DNA of 64,000 bases from Imbricaverruca yamaguchii (GCA_034440575.1 JAOTOL010001661.1:5381501-5445500); one strand, 5' to 3'. Shown: positions 33,166-45,472, numbered from the stretch's first letter. The notes: generated from the letters alone by a model not told the origin. Numbers and translations are program-made.

Positions 33166-33540
33166 CGGTCGTGACGCACAGGCCGAAGCCAGAGCCGGTC
33201 CACAACACGGCCGAACACGACCCGGACACCGCCGGGTGGCGCCATGCGCGGCCGGCACGCCGCCGCCTGATCGCTGCATTCAGCGCATCCATTACTTTCG
33301 GGGTGAGAAAGCACATCGGCGCAGCGTGGGAGCGCAACGGTACCGAGACGCCGAGCGGCGGCGTCGGTCGGTTCCACATGGGTCGGTTCAGCGCGGCGGG
33401 TCGGGTCGCTCGCCGCCGCCGCCGGCCGCCCCGCGGCGACCGGCTGGTGGTGCCGCCACTGACGCCGCCGCTCTGGACAATCCGCCCGCTGTTGCCACAC
33501 ATGGCGGATCATGCACTGGCCGATCATTGCGGTTGGGGGC
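33166..33540. other. CpG-rich block, possible exon of undetermined strand
   Basis: High G+C with long open frames on both strands. One minus-strand frame (containing PKVMDALNAAIRRRRAGRAW) has strong third-position G/C. It would end at ACCGCG|GTCAGT, a sequence repeated in the adjacent 77-bp array (GGCG|GTCAGT). That would fit the exon-plus-donor-array pattern, but the peptide is unrecognised and other frames are equally open. Confidence 0.25.
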
Positions 33541-34153
33541 GCCCGGGCCCTTTGTGCGATCTTTGTGTACGACAAGAAAACTACGTCTCACGAACACGAT
33601 GAGCACGGGATGGCTAGGTGGATGGGGAATGCACTGGAGAAGCAATATTTTCAATTCAATTACATTCTGAGAAATGTCACCCGTAAAAATGGCAATGCAA
33701 TGCAAAAATGTAATGCAATGCAAAAATGCAATGCAATGCAATGCAAAATGGTAATGCGAAAATTGCTGCATCGGAGGCGCACTGCAGACGCACGTCATAC
33801 TCCCCTTACTAAAGTCAATAACGTGCTGTATGTGGCGACATCCTGAAGAATGTCATCTCCTGCAAAAGTGTCAGCGCCAGAGGCGCTCTGCAGATGCACG
33901 TCATGCTCTCCTAAGTAAATTAAATAACGTGCTGTATGCTTAGCACTAAATGTAAAATATCCCATATTGTCTTATTGTATAAAAATAGCGCTGTCTAGTT
34001 AGGTTTGCTTTGATATTATTAAGGGCGAAGACATTTATGACCATGACGATAACTGTGAGAAGACATGTCACAAGAGTAAAGCAAAGGAAATGGCAGATAT
34101 TACCAATTGCAGCCAATCTCACCTCCCCCACCTAATGCGTTTCCAATACCAGG

Positions 34154-34155
<2 letters not shown>

Positions 34156-34193
<38 letters not shown>
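34156..34193. repeat. (CT)n microsatellite
   Basis: About 19 CT dinucleotides. Confidence 0.95.
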
Positions 34194-34196
<3 letters not shown>

Positions 34197-35180
34197 CTCT
34201 GGTTAATAATCTTGTATCATCTAGCATGGCATTAAACAACACAACGAAGCTGAAAGTCATCGGCTCAGAGCCAATGAGACACGAAGGTCGGCCTACGGTT
34301 ACATCGGCAACCAGCGCACTCTGCCGCAATCCCGATCTCTCCCGGGCAGAAACCAGCCATTCAACGTCCTACGCAATGCACTAGACCAGGAAAACAGACT
34401 TTCTAGCCGGATTAGCACACGGTTAGCTGCCTGTCTGGTGTGTTGAGCCAAATCAGGCGGCTGCCGCTCTTCATTGGAAGTCGTCAACTTTTACTTTTCT
34501 CAAGATGGATCACCGAATGACTAATCTCCACACATGAAATTCCCTGCTTCCCACTGCTTAATGATTTCTAATCGGCATCGGGTAGGCCTGGAGTGAAATA
34601 CAGGTATATGAGGTAACATAGATGGTCTACCTTTTGGAGGCCCTTAGACCACCAATGTTCGACTAAGCCCCTCCAATAATTACAGATCTTTAGGTAGAAC
34701 CCTATGGGCAAGTATGCAATGCATGCTGGGTTTTTTTAAACAAACATCGCTCTCGACACCAAAAAAGTTTCTTTAATGTTAAACGCCTGGTAGTCGCTGC
34801 AGATGTGTGGCAACTTCTGAGAACTTGTGTGTGTGTGGAGGGGGGACAGATATGCATAATGTTGACTCAGTCAGTCAGCCCCACTGCCCAATTCCTACGT
34901 CATTGATAGCCTTGCTAATTGTGTTTGGTCTTAAGGCACCTCGTTTAGTTTAATGCATAGCTTAGGCGACCTCAGAGGATGAAAAGAACAGGGATGTAGC
35001 AATGCCCTTTTTTCGAGAAGACTCGGTTTTTATCTTGTGAACCATTCTCTCCGAAGTAGTCTTCACAAGCATTATCAACTTCTGATTGTAAAGAAATACA
35101 CAAAAAAATGGCAGACACTGCTAAAACAGGAGACCCGAATTAAGAAGATCCTTGGGTTGCCTTACGACGCGCTTAGCTGC

Positions 35181-35315
35181 TAGTTTACGCAGCATCGCCA
35201 AACTGTCACGCCGATTGTTCGGGGGTTGACTCAGTAAATGCCGTGGGTTGTGAGATTCGAACCCACAATCTTGCGATCAAGAGTCCGACACGCCACCAAC
35301 TGAGCTACCGCGGCC
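35181..35315 (-). mobile_element. tRNA-derived SINE, family shared with 59405-59540
   Basis: The minus-strand head GCCGCGGTAGCTCAGTTGGT contains a perfect A box; the B box is GGTTCGAATC. The acceptor ends do not pair, so this is not a tRNA gene. The body shared with the 59.4-kb copy reads ATCGCCAAACTGTCACGCCG on the plus strand here and GTCGCCAATCTCTCACGCCG there. Confidence 0.75.
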
Positions 35316-36124
35316 TCAGTCACCCAAGTTAAAACAAATTGATACTTCACATGCATGTAAACGTAAAGTGGATATTACACAGACAGTAGGAGATGATGCG
35401 CCACGGCCTTAAAAGCTAAGGAGCGTCCACGTGCATTGGAAATGGATTGCTCAGTGATAAAGTTAAGTACACAACATGTGGCCCTCTCGTCCCAAAATAT
35501 CCACGTTGTTTTTAATCCCGAAGTTTCCAATAGAGAAACGCTAATTTGGTTCGCATTCAAACCTAAAAAATTTAACCTCATCACTCTTAATGAGTCGTGT
35601 TAATAAATTGTAACATTGACCAAGTTGTACACATTTGGAGCATGGTGGAGCTACATACTCGAGGGGCATAAAAGCACTAAATAGTATGCGCGGAGAGGGC
35701 AAACGCATAACAAGTAACTGTATGCGTTTAGACCCTTTAGAGCAAATGCATTACAAGTAATTGCATAGGGGAAATGCCTCAGTGTATCAAACATCTCCAT
35801 CAAACTGCATGTTCCCCATTCCTTTTGCTGTGACAAACAGTCTTGAGTTCCTTTCAACAAACCCATTCCTTGAGTTCTTACGAGCAAGTTTATTATAGTG
35901 CATTAAGGCTTGGCACACTGGTGGGTGAATTCATGATGTTTTCTGCGTTTTCTGTTGTAACAACTGTCATGGGTGCGGCGTGCCCTCAAGCACATCACAT
36001 CGATGCTCGTTCGTGTGGTTCGGAGCCAATCTAGCGGCAGCCCCGTGGCAGTGAACGCTTGTTGTGGCGTGGAAAAACTGGCCGAACTGTAGAGATATAG
36101 TTCACGTTCTAGCCTCGCGGGCAC

Positions 36125-36230
36125 CGACAGAAAGCACTGCAGTGTCCACACGTGCCAGTGTCCACACGTTCCAGTGTTCACACGTGCTAGCGTCACCACG
36201 TTCCAGTGTCACCACGTGCCAGTGTCGGCA
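36125..36230. repeat. 18-bp tandem repeat
   Basis: Five units of the form CCAGTGTCCACACGTGCC or TTCCAGTGTCACCACGTG, grading into the GC-rich region. Confidence 0.85.
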
Positions 36231-36439
36231 CCAATAGGCCGGCGTGTGCAGGGTGTTGCGTCGGAACACACTCACGCGCCGGCAGCCCGCTATGCCCGGC
36301 GGCTCACACGTGGGATTAGCCCGGCTTCACGCGGCCCAGGCGCGGCAAGCACCCACCCCGGGCCGTATAGAAGGCAGTACGCACCCTCGGCAGGCAGGAT
36401 TTGAGGGAGTTAGCACACGGTACACACCTGCAGACCGGA

Positions 36440-36995
36440 CCGGGAGCGTCAACACGCAGCAAACACCCGCGGGAGGCCGGGCCGTGGCGTCCGGGCACAG
36501 TACACACCCTCGGGAGGGCAGGCCGTGGCGTCCGGGCACAGTACACACCCTCGGCAGGCCGGGCCGTGGCGTCCGGGCACAGTACATACCCTCAAGGTCC
36601 AGGCACAGTACACACCCTCGGGAGGCCGGGCCGTGGCGTCCTGGCACGTACACACTCTCGAGAGGCGGGCCGTGGCGTCCGGGCACAGTACATACCCTCG
36701 GCAGGCCGGGCCGTGGCGTCCGGGCACAGTACACACCCTCGGCAGGCCGGGCCGTGGCGTCCGGGCACAGTACACACCCTCGAGAGGCGGGCCTTGGCGT
36801 CCAGGCACAGTACATACCCTCGGGAGGCCGGGCCGCGGCGTCCGGGCACAGTACACACCCTCGGCAGGCCGGGCCGTGGCGTCCGGGCACAGTACACATC
36901 CTCGGCAGGCCGGGCCGTGGCGTCCAGGCACAGTACACCCTCGGCAGGCCGGGCCGTGGCGTCCGGGCACAGTACACACCCTCGGGAGGACAATC
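36440..36995. repeat. 41-bp GC-rich minisatellite
   Basis: About 13 units with plus-strand core CCGGGCCGTGGCGTCCGGGC followed by ACAGTACACACCCTCGG. A few units are shortened. Three-frame openness (41-residue protein period) creates spurious frames of about 200-280 codons on both strands. Confidence 0.95.
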
Positions 36996-37055
36996 CGGGC
37001 TAGGGACTGTCAGCACACGGCATATCTCTCCTCAGCAGGTCAGGCTGGACTGGAA

Positions 37056-37099
37056 GACGTCAGTACACGGTGCACACCCAAGTACCGTGTACTGACGTC
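37056..37099. repeat. Perfect 16-bp inverted repeat with 12-nt spacer
   Basis: GACGTCAGTACACGGT (37056-37071) and its exact reverse complement (37084-37099). The arm recurs in part downstream (GACGTGACGTGCAC, ACGTCAGTGCACGGTACAC). Confidence 0.9.
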
Positions 37100-37541
37100 A
37101 AGGGTCAGGGACTGACGTGACGTGCACAATGGAGGGCAGGTCGGACCAGGGAACGTCAGTGCACGGTACACACTCACGCGAGGCAGAATAGGAGACGTGA
37201 GTGGCTTTATTTATTCACAAATATGATACGAATGTAGTTGTATGCATGAAATTGCATGACATTATAAGAACATACACTGTCAGCTTAAATACCATAACAG
37301 CCAAACCCGTAGTCCTGCAATCGCATGAAAATTCATCACTAAATGTGCGATGTCAGCGAAAACAATTCGGCTTTGTCGGTGGGCAAAGTTGTGATCTTAA
37401 ATGTTAGTGTATAGTTTGCTTATGCATGACTTCTCAAAGACATTGTAAAGGGAAAAGTCGCCGAGCAAGTTCCAAAAAATCCAGTGCATACATTTTCTTT
37501 AGTGTTTCGCGAGGGGTTGACACATACATACCCAATAGATA

Positions 37542-37585
37542 ACTTGCAAACTTCCCACCCACGTGTGGGTGGGAAGTTTGCAAGT
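37542..37585. repeat. 44-bp near-perfect palindrome
   Basis: 21-bp arms beginning ACTTGCAAACTTCCCACCCA, separated by only GT. The arms match perfectly. It would extrude as a cruciform or form an RNA hairpin. Confidence 0.93.
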
Positions 37586-37599
37586 CATCGTCGTGGCCC

Positions 37600-40084
37600 A
37601 CTGCATGGAGACAAGTGCTGCAAATTTGGGTGGTGTGGCCAAGCCTATAGGCTTCCATGTTAAGAGAGCAAGGGGTGTGTGTGTGTGTGTGATTGTGGTT
37701 TTAGGGCGCATCGACCATGGAAGAGAGCAAGGGGCTGGTAGGGTCAGGGCAAAGATGGTTGGTTTCAGGTCCCACCAGTGGCATACCTAGGCCTTGAACT
37801 TGACGAAACGGATTTGGATTGGGCCTGCATACCCTGGATTTCGACTACATTTTTTCAAAGATGTCCATCGTTTGTTTTTAATAAAACAATTAGGCATCAA
37901 CTTAATGGTCCTGTGGAGGCGCCCAATATAACGCCCTCGTTTGTGAGTTCCCGGATTTCAACTCTAACTCCAAAAATACTGCTCGAAGGCGCTTCATTTG
38001 GCATCCCTCAATAACTCACCTTACACTGCTGAAATTACACTAGTACAAATGTAAAATTAAACCTATCCAAATGCAAAAAAAAGTCCAATAAGTGATGCAC
38101 AGAGTTGATTATAAAACCAACACTTTCCAGTCGACGCCATTTAGATAATGGTGCCATATGAAACTACCTAGACTTCATGCCCCCCCCCGCTGTTTTCACG
38201 TTCACGACCGGTAGTGCCTACTCAAATTTGGCTTTCTCCGCTAACGAATTCAAAGCTTTCGTTAGCATGGGCTCACCGGACCCCCTCAGCATAAAGTTGA
38301 TAATTGTATATAAATCGTCCGAATTTGCATAGAAGAATTTTACGCGCACAAATAAAAAACAAGCATGAACTGGACTTCTTAAAGCATGCCAAGCAACTTC
38401 TTCCTCTACTATTTCATTGGGAAATCGCATAGGGGAGACCAGGTCTAGTTGATACAATTTTGGCGAAACTGAAAATAATGCATCATTTTGGAAGGATAGT
38501 GAGGAGATAGACACACCTATGTCAAGCTTACAGCTTCTGGTATCATCCTCAATAATTTTTTTTTCGTGGCATCTGTGTTTTCCACAAGAGCCAAAAATCG
38601 CGCAACTACCGGTTCATCAACTTACCCCGCTATGGTAGGTTATGGACGATTGGGTATGTTGATGAAATGTAAATGGAATAAAATATATTAATTATTGGTG
38701 ATATTATTCACGCCATCTGAAACGTCCATTCTTCACCTTTACCGTTAAAATATTGTTTGAGTTCTAAGTCTGACCATAGTTGAGTCCTGGCTGCTCATAG
38801 CTCATGGTTTATGCCATTTATGGAATGCACAAACGTTTATTCCGTAGCTTTTTTCCCTTCGCTCAGTCTTTTCCGTCAGGTGGTAAATCCCCGTGGGTAT
38901 ATTAAACACGATTATCTTGCAACAGCGTTTGCAAAACACCTTCATACAAAGAAGAAATTATGTGGTTATTTTATTCCACAGCCAGTTCACAGAACGTTGA
39001 AACAGGGTGATGCTGATACAGACTGTTTAAGTTGATGCAGGTTGTACCAATTTACCACGCAGGCTTTCTAGTGCAGGCTGCAACATGTTATACGACATTG
39101 TGAGTAGTGCAGCGGCAAACGATGAAAGCGGGGGCAAAAAAGCGGCATTTTGCCATTGCAAAGCTGGGAATATGGTAATGATTGCACACGCATAAAAAGT
39201 TAGCAAGTGGGCGTACAATTATAAATGTATTGAGAAGCACAGGTATTTAAATTTTGCTTTCCACCCAAAAACGTACCAAATAGTTCCAATTTCGCAGCCA
39301 CGAGTCGAAAGGACTTGAGCTTGTCCTTGCCGCGAGAAGAGGGCGCCTATAGCAGCATGTGTGGTAACCACGGCAGCCGGCTCGTTACTTTTGGAGAAAA
39401 TGTTGTAGCAGCCATCCCGTGTATCAGATAGCCCCGGTCTTCCCGACAAGCATTAGCATATGGGTAGGGTCGTTGGGTTTCTGAAAATTATTGGACGAGG
39501 GGAGCAAAACACAGGGATGAAATTGGCGGGCCAAAATGAATTAGAAGCACACTACATAAAGTATCATGTTTAAAATTTAAATTATGGGGAAGGGGCACTT
39601 TCTCCCTCATAAATATACAAAACAACACCCATGCATACAGTTCTCAAATCACTTCAGAAAGTTGCTGGTGATCAAACATCGGTAGATTAAGTTAAGTTAG
39701 GCAAAGTCGGATTTTTGGTTGCAATGCTATATTATTCTTCAATACATACTGGCCAACCCAAAACCCCATATCCTGTGTACACTTTTCCAATGTGCTCTTA
39801 ATGGGAGGGAGATAATACGCATTTGCACAGTCAATGACATGCTTCTCTGGTGTTTTTTTAATGTTACTTCAGTGATCTTCATATTTCTTAGTGAAATTGC
39901 TGCTTTTTGCGATATAATCACCACGTGAATCGCTTACACCTAAACGTGTTACCTCTCCCTGATAAATTAATATCAAATGCGGTCAAATCACAACAGAAAG
40001 CGCAAGAAACACATTTTTTGCAAGCATAATGACCTGGGGCCCCTTTTATATATTTAACAAATCGTAATGTGACGTTGCTGATCA
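37600..40084. other. AT-rich unique DNA, no gene supported
   Basis: Contains a left-half copy of the GGGCGCATCGAC motif at 37694-37712 and a homopolymer C run at about 38180. Frames up to 98 codons (38218-38514, minus) show no domain. Confidence 0.5.
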
Positions 40085-40605
40085 GCATGAGGCTTCCAGA
40101 TCCAATAGACACGTGCGACGTACCAGTGCCGAATCCATGATCGCCTGGTCGAGACCGACGGCTGGCTGGTGCTGCTGTGCCTGTCCCGTTACCGATGGCC
40201 CCGTTGGAACAGGTGCTCGGGCAATACGCAGCACGAGGTCAACGTCAGATGTGACCTGTGCCGGCCAAGTGGTCGTCACGTGGCGTCCGCCCCGGTCACG
40301 GTCACGTGACTCGGCCGCCACCTCCGGAGCACACCCTCCGGGGGGACATTGCCGTACTGCAGGTCGATGCGGTTGGTGTTGCACGCGCACCACCAGCGAG
40401 CTGTCTCCGATCTTCGCGGGGGTGGGGAGGGGCGTGACAGCCGTGCGCACCCGCCCCGCCGCTGCGGAGCCACGACTGCACCTGACCGCACGAGAGCGGG
40501 CCACTGCGGGGTCGCTCAGCCGACGCCGGAGCCCGCGCCGCGAGCCGACGGAACCCCGCCGCCATACAGCCTCTGACATGTACAGCCTCTCGCACGTCGG
40601 CTACA
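40085..40605. other. CpG-rich island in AT-rich surroundings, possible exon or promoter
   Basis: Sharp-edged 500-bp GC-rich block. On the minus strand one frame (WWCACNTNRIDLQYGNVPPE) has strong third-position G/C and vaguely resembles a leucine-rich-repeat N-cap (CxC...IDL...VP). Frame and splice sites are not decisive. Confidence 0.3.
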
Positions 40606-40960
40606 ATTAGGATAGAGAGCTCTGTTGGAGGGAGAATAATGTGCGTAACGTGAATGACGCATGCACAGTAGATATGGGTATGGCGTCAGTAATCAGTATA
40701 GCCGGCTTAATACCCCACTTTGCGGAGGAGTATTTACTCCTCCGTAAGTAACACTAAAACAATTTAGAAATGAGGGATATACACCCCCCAAAAAACCCTG
40801 CCTTCAGCACCTAAAGCATCACATACTTTAACGTAAACTCCCTTAACTTAAATGCACACTTGTATTAGCTTTGTTTGCAAAACACACTCACGTTAAAGGC
40901 GTCGCAAATGACTTATATGGTCCGACACTCCTCTAAAAAATCAATCTCTCCGTCCATTAA

Positions 40961-42284
40961 CACGCGTCTTGGAGGGCCTCGGAAAATTACACGCACTGGA
41001 GGGGGCGGATTCCGCCCCACAGGATCTCGGCTCATACTGAGTCTAGAGCAACGAAACTCGCAGGGTGGATGGGCACGATAGTGTACTCTATTGTGTGCAA
41101 ATTTCATGATTTTAGGTCAATATCTTCAAGGTCGAATGAGGTCAAAATAGCAAAATGTTCTGGTTTTGCGTGGATTGGCTTGTCAGTGACAGGATCGCTG
41201 TGATTGTGTTTAAATGTTCCAAAATTGGCATTAATGACGTTCTTGATATTACTAATGATGCCATACAGATGCCAGATCAGTCCTTTGACCTCAGGTCACC
41301 TATATAGGAGCGCTTTAGCAGGTCCTATATAGCTTTAGCAGGTCCGCTGCCCACCCGACTGCTCCGTTAGGCGGTTCGACACAATCGGCTTCGCAAAGAA
41401 AGGAGTGAAATACATGAATAAAATATGGAAACGCTTAGGCACACGATGACAAACAGTAGATTTCAGGATGTGTAGGGAGTAACATGTAAAGTGACATCAA
41501 TCGCATGACAGTCATTTGCATTTTGGCAACATTCCAGTTGGCCACGTTTGGTACTATTAACCTGTCATGGACTTGACCTAACTTGACCTCGGCGACCTAA
41601 CATTACTTTTAAATTATATAGTATAACAAAACGCATCAAACAAGTCGCTAGTGTTGTGAAGAACAGTTCCCTTTTGCCAATATACGGGAAGCGCATCAGA
41701 GCCGATTTTTGTGGTCTAGCGCTGAGAATTGTCCTTACTTTAACGGCCCCTAACGTGAAAAGTTATCGGCCGATTTCCATTTTCTTACTTTACCCAATGC
41801 GGCGATCATTTCTAAGTAGGTACACACAAAATGGCGTATATCGGCCAGTACAATATGGAGTTATGTACGAAAAATCGGAGGGGTGGGCGGATTTCGCCAT
41901 TCCCCTCCTGGGCGTGTGTTAACCCGTCATAAATTTGACCTGACTTGACTTCGGTGACCCGACATGATTTCAAAACAATATAGCATAACAATGTACACCA
42001 AACAAGTCGCTAGTTTTGCCAAGAACACTTCCTTTTTGCCAATATACGCGAAGCTCATCAGCGCCGATATTTGTGGTCTGGCCCTCAACAAAAAAAAATT
42101 ACGTTAGCGACCCCTAACTCGAAAACTTTTGGTCGATTTTCATTCTCTTTACATTAAACAACGTGCCTGTCGTGTATAAGCACGTATGCAAACCATGGCG
42201 TATATTGGCCGGTAAAATCTGGAGTTATCTACGAAAAACCGGAGGGGTGGGCGGATTTCGCCCCCCCCCCTTCTAGGGCGCGTG
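40961..42284. mobile_element. TTAA-flanked MITE, family B, copy 1, with duplicated right half
   Basis: The left end TTAA|CACGCGTCTTGGAGGG starts at 40961. Right ends occur twice: GGCGTGTG|TTAA at 41918/41919 and GGGCGCGTG|TTAA at 42284/42285. The segments at about 41559-41918 and 41919-42284 are direct copies (both have AACAAGTCGCTAG, GCCAATATACG and GGAGGGGTGGGCGGATTTCG). Subterminal GGGGCGGATTCCGCCCC-type hairpins lie at both ends. No transposase. CpGs are well preserved, unlike copy 2 at 52158-53367. Confidence 0.8.
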
Positions 42285-42288
42285 TTAA

Positions 42289-43004
42289 TGCCGCACAACC
42301 GAGAATTGTCGTGCAAAAAACCCGAAGTTTTCACGCGTTTCAATCTTCAATATTCTTGTACTATTGTGTTTCGGGTATCTTTCCACATCCTTGTTGCTGA
42401 GAATCAATGCTTAGTCTGCCATCGAGAGCATTTCAACTTCTTAGAGTAATCGCGGGCGCAACCACAATTTTCTCAGAGGGCTGGGCCTTGAAAAATGCCA
42501 TGAAATAGACCGCATTATGCGCGCCGAAAATGTCTTCTCTTACGCGGGGAAAATTAAGAAATGTCTCATTTGATGTAGCATACTTTTGGTTGCTAGAGAG
42601 CAGGAGGTCCGAGCCCCCTGGCTGCGACTCTTGCCAATTTCCTATATTTCGCTGACTGTGAACAGGCCAATGGCTCGCTAATACAACCGATTAACATTGA
42701 TTCATCAGCACATCTGGGACATGCAAGTGCATATCACGTTCCGAGAACGGGAAGTGGGGAGAGTGTGCGGCAATAGCAACTACATACATAATTTTCCTAG
42801 TCATTCCGAAGGAAAAGGTCAGCAAAGCAGACAATTGCTCTGCACTGGAATACAGTAGAGTGACACGAGTCATTTTTCACGCGACGGTCGTTTAAAAAGT
42901 TGCATACAGGGGTGAAAGCTCATATACTTTTGGTATTACCAGTACAACATTAATGAAAATAATGGTGTTGCCTGGCAACACTAGTGTTCTGATTACCCGG
43001 TAAC
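42289..43004. other. Unique DNA, nothing found
   Basis: No repeat, open frame or motif worth naming. Confidence 0.5.
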
Positions 43005-43965
43005 CTGACAAATGTACGTAGAGCAAATGTGCGTATGGCAGATGTGTACGCAAATGTACGCAACCAAATGTACGTAAGCGCAGATGTACGCTTGGCTAGC
43101 ATACGTAAGCGCAAAAGTACGTATGCGCAAATGTACGTAAGCGCAAATTCACGAATGAGCAAAAGTTCGTAAGCACAAATGTACGTAAGCGTAAATGTGC
43201 GTAAGCGTAAATGTGCGTAAGCGTCAAAGTACGTATGCGCAAATGTGCGTGAGCGCAAATCTTTGTAAGCGCAAATGTACATAACTGTAAATGTGCATAA
43301 GCACAAATGTATGCAAACGTCTATATACGTATGCGCAAATGCACGTAAGCGCAACTATACGTATACGTAGATATGCATAATTGCAAATGTGAGTAAGGGT
43401 AAAAGAATATCAGCGCGAGTGTACGTATGCAGATATGCACGTAAGCGCAAAAGTACGTACGGCAAAGGTACTGATGGCAGATATACGTAAAAGCAAATGT
43501 GCGTATGGCAAAGGTACGCAAGCGAATGTATGCAAGCGTCAATGTGCGTTTGACATATGAACCTAACCAAATGTACGTAAACGCAAAAGTATGCATGCAT
43601 AAATTACGTACATTCACGCATACGTACAATTGCGCTTACGCAGTTTTGCGCATATGTACTATTGTGCTTACGTACAGTTGCGCCAACATACATTTTGGCA
43701 TACTTACTTTTGCGCTTAGGTACATTTGCGCTTACGTACATTTGTGCTTACGTACTTTCCCACTTAAGTACTTTTGAGCTTACGTACATTTGCTTGCGTA
43801 CATTTATCCTGCACAGTTGCGGATACATACATTTGCGCTCAAGTGCATTTGTGCTTACGTACTTTCGCGTATAAGTACTTTTGTGCTTACGTACATTTGC
43901 CTGCGTACATTTACACCGGCCATGCGTACATTTGTCCTTAAGCACATTTGTCCTACAATCGATTC
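43005..43965. repeat. Foldback array of about 16-bp units (two opposed tandem arrays)
   Basis: 43010-43605 is a degenerate tandem array of GCGCAAATGTACGTAA-type units. 43606-43965 is the same unit in the opposite orientation (GCTTACGTACATTTGC). The switch is near 43605-43615. The whole could fold into a kilobase hairpin. Open frames such as YICAYVHLCLRTF are translations of the unit. Confidence 0.9.
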
Positions 43966-44362
43966 CTCTCTCAGCAGTCTTCGCCCTAGTGCGCTAGTCA
44001 CTCCCAGAATTTGCAGACACCAAGCTACTTCTCAAGAAAGATACAAATCTGTCCCAGTATTGCAGAGCAGACTATGGATGTTTTACCGACGGAAACTCCT
44101 GAACATTTTGTCTTGCAAATGAAACACCAATTATTATCACGAATTAGCATAAGGTGTAGACCGTTGTTTACACGAAATTTTGCTGAATCAGATGCTGGCG
44201 ACATGAATAATTCCATCAAGTATCCGCCTGTGTTTAAATATATTGCCAGGCATCGAAATGCAACAGATAGTGGTCTGAAGTCAGAGCACATACACATGCC
44301 CATATTGAATGCGCATATGCATGCCCATATTTGACTACTTGACTTGTCCTTAAATCTAAGGC

Positions 44363-44555
44363 ATTGCGTGAGACGAAATGTACGACCCTCAATATATCAG
44401 GTGCTGAGTTTACATCAAAAGTAACGTTAGGGATTATGCTATATTAATCAAAGTTTCAACCAGGGGCCATCGTCAGCATAATCCCTAACGTTACTTTTGA
44501 TGTAAACTCAGCACCTCCTGGTATATTGAGGGTCGTATATTTCGTCTCACGCAAT
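44363..44555. repeat. Long inverted repeat, 78/81-bp arms, 34-bp loop
   Basis: Left arm 44363-44440 (starting ATTGCGTGAGACGAAAT) and right arm 44475-44555 are reverse complements. They differ by a 3-bp insertion and a few substitutions. There is no coding content. It is a candidate foldback MITE or hairpin-RNA source. Confidence 0.92.
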
Positions 44556-45189
44556 ATCTAAAACCCCGGAGCACTTAAGAACCATTCTTCGTTGTATTAA
44601 ATCTGAGGCAGTTAACTCCCAGACTCCTTCGATGCCACAGGAAAGGATTTTGAGCGGCGACATTTTAGCATTTCACTTTTCTCGCCAAACCTGAGTCTGG
44701 GTAAATTGTTCTGATATGTGGGGGATAATTGATAACAGAAAGTAAATGATCACGAGTGACTGATCCACGGATGCAAAGTTAGTGCTATGACAGATTACAT
44801 ATATTGAATTGTACGTAATTGCGGATAGCTCAGGGCACAATCGACAAATATTGACCAAATGTATCCCCCTAGTCATCCTAGCCCATTTTAATGCCTTACA
44901 ATCAACGAAGCTATATATCAAAAACATGCTCATATCGGCAGCAGGCATACATTCCATTTATTTTCACTATATAATGTACAACACAGAACTCTCAATTCCT
45001 GTTAAATCCGCCTAGGGGTGGGGCAGATTCTATTTTCACGCACTATTAAAACTTCCTTACCATGACCTTTCCCAATTGCAGCAAAGAACCATGAAGAATC
45101 AAAGAATGTGTTATACTGAACAAAATCAAAATAGTGCCGTTCATAAAATTATCTCAGGAATATCATCTCCCCTATCAGAAATATGTGAC
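44556..45189. other. AT-rich DNA, possible 3' UTR of the CUSTOS-like gene
   Basis: On the minus strand an AATAAA (TTTATT at about 44957) lies about 500 bp past the CUSTOS-like stop codon and could be its polyadenylation signal; unproven. Confidence 0.3.
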
Positions 45190-45422
45190 TTCACCGCTGA
45201 TTTCCTGGCTCCATATATATGCTATATATAAATAAATAAATATACATATACCTACTTATCTACCTACATACATATCAGCATACACATACATATATGAACA
45301 CACACACATGCATATATACACATACACACAGACACACAGATACATACACAGACACACACATATATACACATATACACACACATGTGTATATATATACGTG
45401 TGTATATGTGTATATGTATAAG
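45190..45422. repeat. Mixed (TA)/(CA)/(GATA-like) simple-sequence block
   Basis: Runs of TATA, ACAC, CATACA and TACCTACATA. It falls downstream of the minus-strand stop at 45473. Confidence 0.9.
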
Positions 45423-45472
45423 CTCAGTATACCAAGCATGTTGCACAAGCATGGCAAAACGTAGCATCATCC

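Larger units (their letters stand above)
33541..36124. other. AT-rich unique DNA with simple repeats and one SINE
   Basis: Contains an ATGCAATGCAAAA-type cluster at 33690-33752, the (CT)n tract at 34156-34193 and the SINE at 35181-35315. No gene supported. Confidence 0.5.

Noticed and set aside
35240..35315. tRNA gene on the minus strand
   Set aside because: D and T arms fit, but the acceptor stem does not pair and the anticodon stem has mismatches.
36244..37115. Overlapping 176-283 codon frames on both strands
   Set aside because: Products of a 41-bp stop-free repeat with no coding bias independent of the repeat.
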